The notes beneath the pieces were generated by a model, which saw nothing but the letters and a program-made list of their open reading frames with translations, did not search any database and was not told the origin of the DNA. Shown one piece after another: positions 62,652 through 64,000 of a DNA stretch of 64,000 nt; position 1 is the stretch's first letter, and every line of letters starts with the position of its first letter. The translations under genes and the position numbers were made by a program. The DNA comes from RUG11783 sp964599695 (GTDB taxonomy: Bacteria; Bacillota; Clostridia; Oscillospirales; Ruminococcaceae). The DNA lies in NCBI GenBank assembly GCA_964599695.1, contig CAZRGP010000002.1, forward strand, positions 109,173 to 173,172, in the 5' to 3' direction.

Positions 62652-63206
62652 ATGGAAATCGATGCGTTTACCGCTGGGGTCGAGCCTGGTGGGCTCAGTT
62701 CTACCAAAGACATAAAAATCCTCTGTTGTTATTTACTCAGTCTCATCAGCAAACCAGTCTCACATGAACAACTTGTTGAGGCTCTCACTGTTTCCGGACT
62801 GGTAAACTATTTTGAGGTTGCAAGTGCTATCTCAGAACTTCTTCTTTTGGGTAACATCATTCAGGATGAAGACGGGTATACCCTTTCCCCCTCTGGAAAG
62901 CAGATTGCACAAACTCTTGGTAATGATCTTCCCCGCTCTGTACGCGAAAAGGCCTTTGATGAACTGAACGATCTTCTTGAGTATGAAGCCAAATCCAAAC
63001 AGATTAACGTAGACATTGAAGAAGTAGATTCTTTTTACAGAGTGCATTGTTCTTTAAACGATGACTATTCCGGTGAAATTTACTCAACGACACTGACTGT
63101 TCCGGACAGGAAAACTGCTAACACTGTGCGAAGAAATTTCATCAACAATTCCGAACAGTTGTATCGTGTCACTGCGGAAACTCTGACCGGTCAATCAATG
63201 AAATAA
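62652..63206 (+). CDS. DUF4364 family protein
   Basis: The 184-residue protein matches the DUF4364 family. The N-terminal part looks like a winged helix (DIKILCCYLLSLISKPVSHEQ onward, with LLLGNIIQDEDGYTLSPSG as the wing), suggesting a DNA-binding role. The C-terminal part is beta-rich. AAGGGG lies 9-10 bases before the ATG. It is cotranscribed with the next gene, 12 bases on. The regulon is unknown. Confidence 0.85.
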   Translation: MEIDAFTAGVEPGGLSSTKDIKILCCYLLSLISKPVSHEQLVEALTVSGLVNYFEVASAISELLLLGNIIQDEDGYTLSPSGKQIAQTLGNDLPRSVREKAFDELNDLLEYEAKSKQINVDIEEVDSFYRVHCSLNDDYSGEIYSTTLTVPDRKTANTVRRNFINNSEQLYRVTAETLTGQSMK

Positions 63207-63218
63207 AGGAGAACCCGA

Positions 63219-63929
63219 ATGGAACAAGATATGAATTCTTACCTGGAGCAATTGCGCGCTCGCGCTGAGAAAAGGCTGCAGGATGAACAGGGACAGCCAA
63301 CTCCTCCCACAAGCACGGCTACCGAAACCGTTTCTGCGGCCAAGCACTCGGATGTTGATGTTGATGATCTTCTGTCCTCTATAACAAAGACTCAAAAAGA
63401 AGACACCAAAACCATTGATACGCTTACCTATGACATTCCTTCTGTTTCCTACAACAAGGAATCCGAAAAGATGATGGGCGATTTGATGGAATGGGCAGAT
63501 CGTGACGCGACTCTCCCCTTTGATTCGGTATCTGATGAAAGCGAGAATACTGCGTCTCAAGATTCCGTAGAACCTGATACACAAGAGGAAGAAGTACCTG
63601 CCCAAAACATACAGAAAGCTCCCGTAGAAGAATCGAAGCCAATCTACCCTGAAAAAGAAGAAAAGACAGTTTCTAAAAAAGAGTTCAAACTGTCTGAACG
63701 TGAGCAGAAGAAGAAGGCAAAAGAATACCGCAAGGCTCTGGTTGACAAGGAAAACGGAAACAGCCGTGGCATAATCGGAGAAATCTTTTATGTTATCCTC
63801 TTCATTATTCTTGTCTTGCTGACGATTCTTGCCGTGCTTTATCTGCTTCAGACTATTGCAGGAATCAAAATCCTGGATGTTGAGTCTCTGTTTGATATGG
63901 TCTTCGGGTGGATTAGCTCTAAAATATGA
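63219..63929 (+). CDS. Acidic tail-anchored membrane protein (236 aa)
   Basis: I do not recognise a family. The first 185 residues are hydrophilic and acidic with coiled-coil-like starts (YLEQLRARAEKRLQDEQ), Thr/Ser/Pro-rich linkers and a Lys/Glu-rich stretch before one strongly hydrophobic span (about residues 189-215). The last 20 residues are short, giving a likely N-in topology. AAAGGAG lies 6 to 7 bases before the ATG. It follows the DUF4364 gene. Similar uncharacterised proteins occur in Clostridia. A group II intron ends 17 bases beyond its stop codon. Confidence 0.7.
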   Translation: MEQDMNSYLEQLRARAEKRLQDEQGQPTPPTSTATETVSAAKHSDVDVDDLLSSITKTQKEDTKTIDTLTYDIPSVSYNKESEKMMGDLMEWADRDATLPFDSVSDESENTASQDSVEPDTQEEEVPAQNIQKAPVEESKPIYPEKEEKTVSKKEFKLSEREQKKKAKEYRKALVDKENGNSRGIIGEIFYVILFIILVLLTILAVLYLLQTIAGIKILDVESLFDMVFGWISSKI

Positions 63930-63946
63930 CATTTGTTTTCTGAACA

Positions 63947-64000
63947 ATCGAGTAGGGGCTAACCTGTAGCCCCTCTCACACCACCGTACATGCCGTTCGG
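63947..64000 (-). mobile_element. 3' end of a group II intron (domains V and VI, truncated by the window)
   Basis: Read on the minus strand, the last 54 bases show the 3' part of domain V (GAACGGCATGTACGGTGGTG then TGAGAGG), a domain VI hairpin (AGGGGCTA / TAGCCCCT at 63954-63974) and the end ...CCTACTCGAT, the usual 3' boundary of bacterial group II introns. The 5' part and any reverse transcriptase gene would lie beyond the right edge. The 3' exon starts TGTTCAG. The exact boundary is uncertain by one base. Confidence 0.82.

Noticed and set aside
63195..63947. A 250-codon open frame on the minus strand opposite the acidic membrane protein gene
   Set aside because: It has no recognisable family pattern. 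The plus-strand gene has a good ribosome binding site, a clear membrane span and operon context, so the reverse frame is a shadow of biased composition.

Overview
The window is a gene-dense, housekeeping-type chromosome segment from a low- to mid-GC Firmicute of class Clostridia. The evidence is the presence of both DnaE (left edge) and a full-length PolC, a valS T-box leader, AGGAGG-type ribosome binding sites, Firmicute promoters (TTGACA/TATAAT), the rpsB-tsf-pyrH-frr-uppS-dxr-rseP-ispG-polC order, the uvrB-uvrA-miaB-ylbF-mutS-mutL-miaA order, DUF4364 and DUF951 proteins and a YtvI-like permease. I cannot name a genus; an Oscillospirales/Ruminococcaceae-like or related lineage is an inference only. 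Several genes use TTG or GTG starts (ispA, ytvI-like, uvrA, uvrB, miaB, recO, tsaC, miaA).

Layout. 1-11 kb, plus strand: dnaE 3' end, ligA, a terminator, then a promoter driving nusB-xseA-xseB-ispA-dxs-tlyA-recN-ytvI. 11-12.4 kb, minus strand: a sodium-pump decarboxylase beta subunit followed by a 43-residue OadG-like peptide. 12.6-15.6 kb, plus strand: queA-def-tgt and yajC. 15.6-21.4 kb, minus strand: a Xer-type recombinase, radA, four tRNAs (transcribed Asp-Phe-Gly-Cys) and valS under a T-box leader. 21.7-35.0 kb, minus strand: a long repair and tRNA-modification operon running uvrB-uvrA-miaB-ylbF-mutS-mutL-miaA and an HlyD-like membrane-anchored protein. 35.1-36.0 kb, plus strand: an RluA-type pseudouridine synthase. 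36.1-47.4 kb, minus strand: rpsB-tsf, then pyrH-frr-uppS-(hairpin)-dxr-rseP-ispG-polC. 47.6-55.2 kb, minus strand: phoH-ybeY-era-recO-mutS2 and a large polytopic membrane protein. 55.3-58.1 kb: a small cysteine-rich protein, an SGNH hydrolase, tRNA-Thr and an unrecognised membrane protein. 58.2-62.5 kb, minus strand: DUF951-prfA-tsaC-coaE-M18 aminopeptidase. 62.6-63.9 kb, plus strand: a DUF4364 protein and a tail-anchored acidic protein. The right edge holds the 3' end of a group II intron on the minus strand.

How the genes fit together. The MEP isoprenoid route and its users are unusually well represented (dxs, dxr, ispG, ispA, uppS, miaA). DNA replication and repair are covered by dnaE, polC, ligA, xseAB, recN, recO, radA, uvrA, uvrB, mutS, mutL and mutS2. 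Translation and RNA modification are covered by tlyA, queA, tgt, miaA, miaB, tsaC, an rluA-like gene, ybeY, era, def, prfA, frr, tsf, rpsB and valS. No CRISPR array, prophage, toxin-antitoxin pair or recognisable defence island is visible. The only definite mobile DNA is the group II intron fragment at the right edge. I did not find a clearly novel multi-gene system. The best leads are regulatory (uppS/dxr hairpin, rpsB leader, uvrB leader hairpin), a deformylase lacking the usual motif-I glutamine, and a few unrecognised membrane proteins. No gene-free stretch exceeds 300 bases; the longest, between valS and the HlyD-like gene, is the T-box leader.
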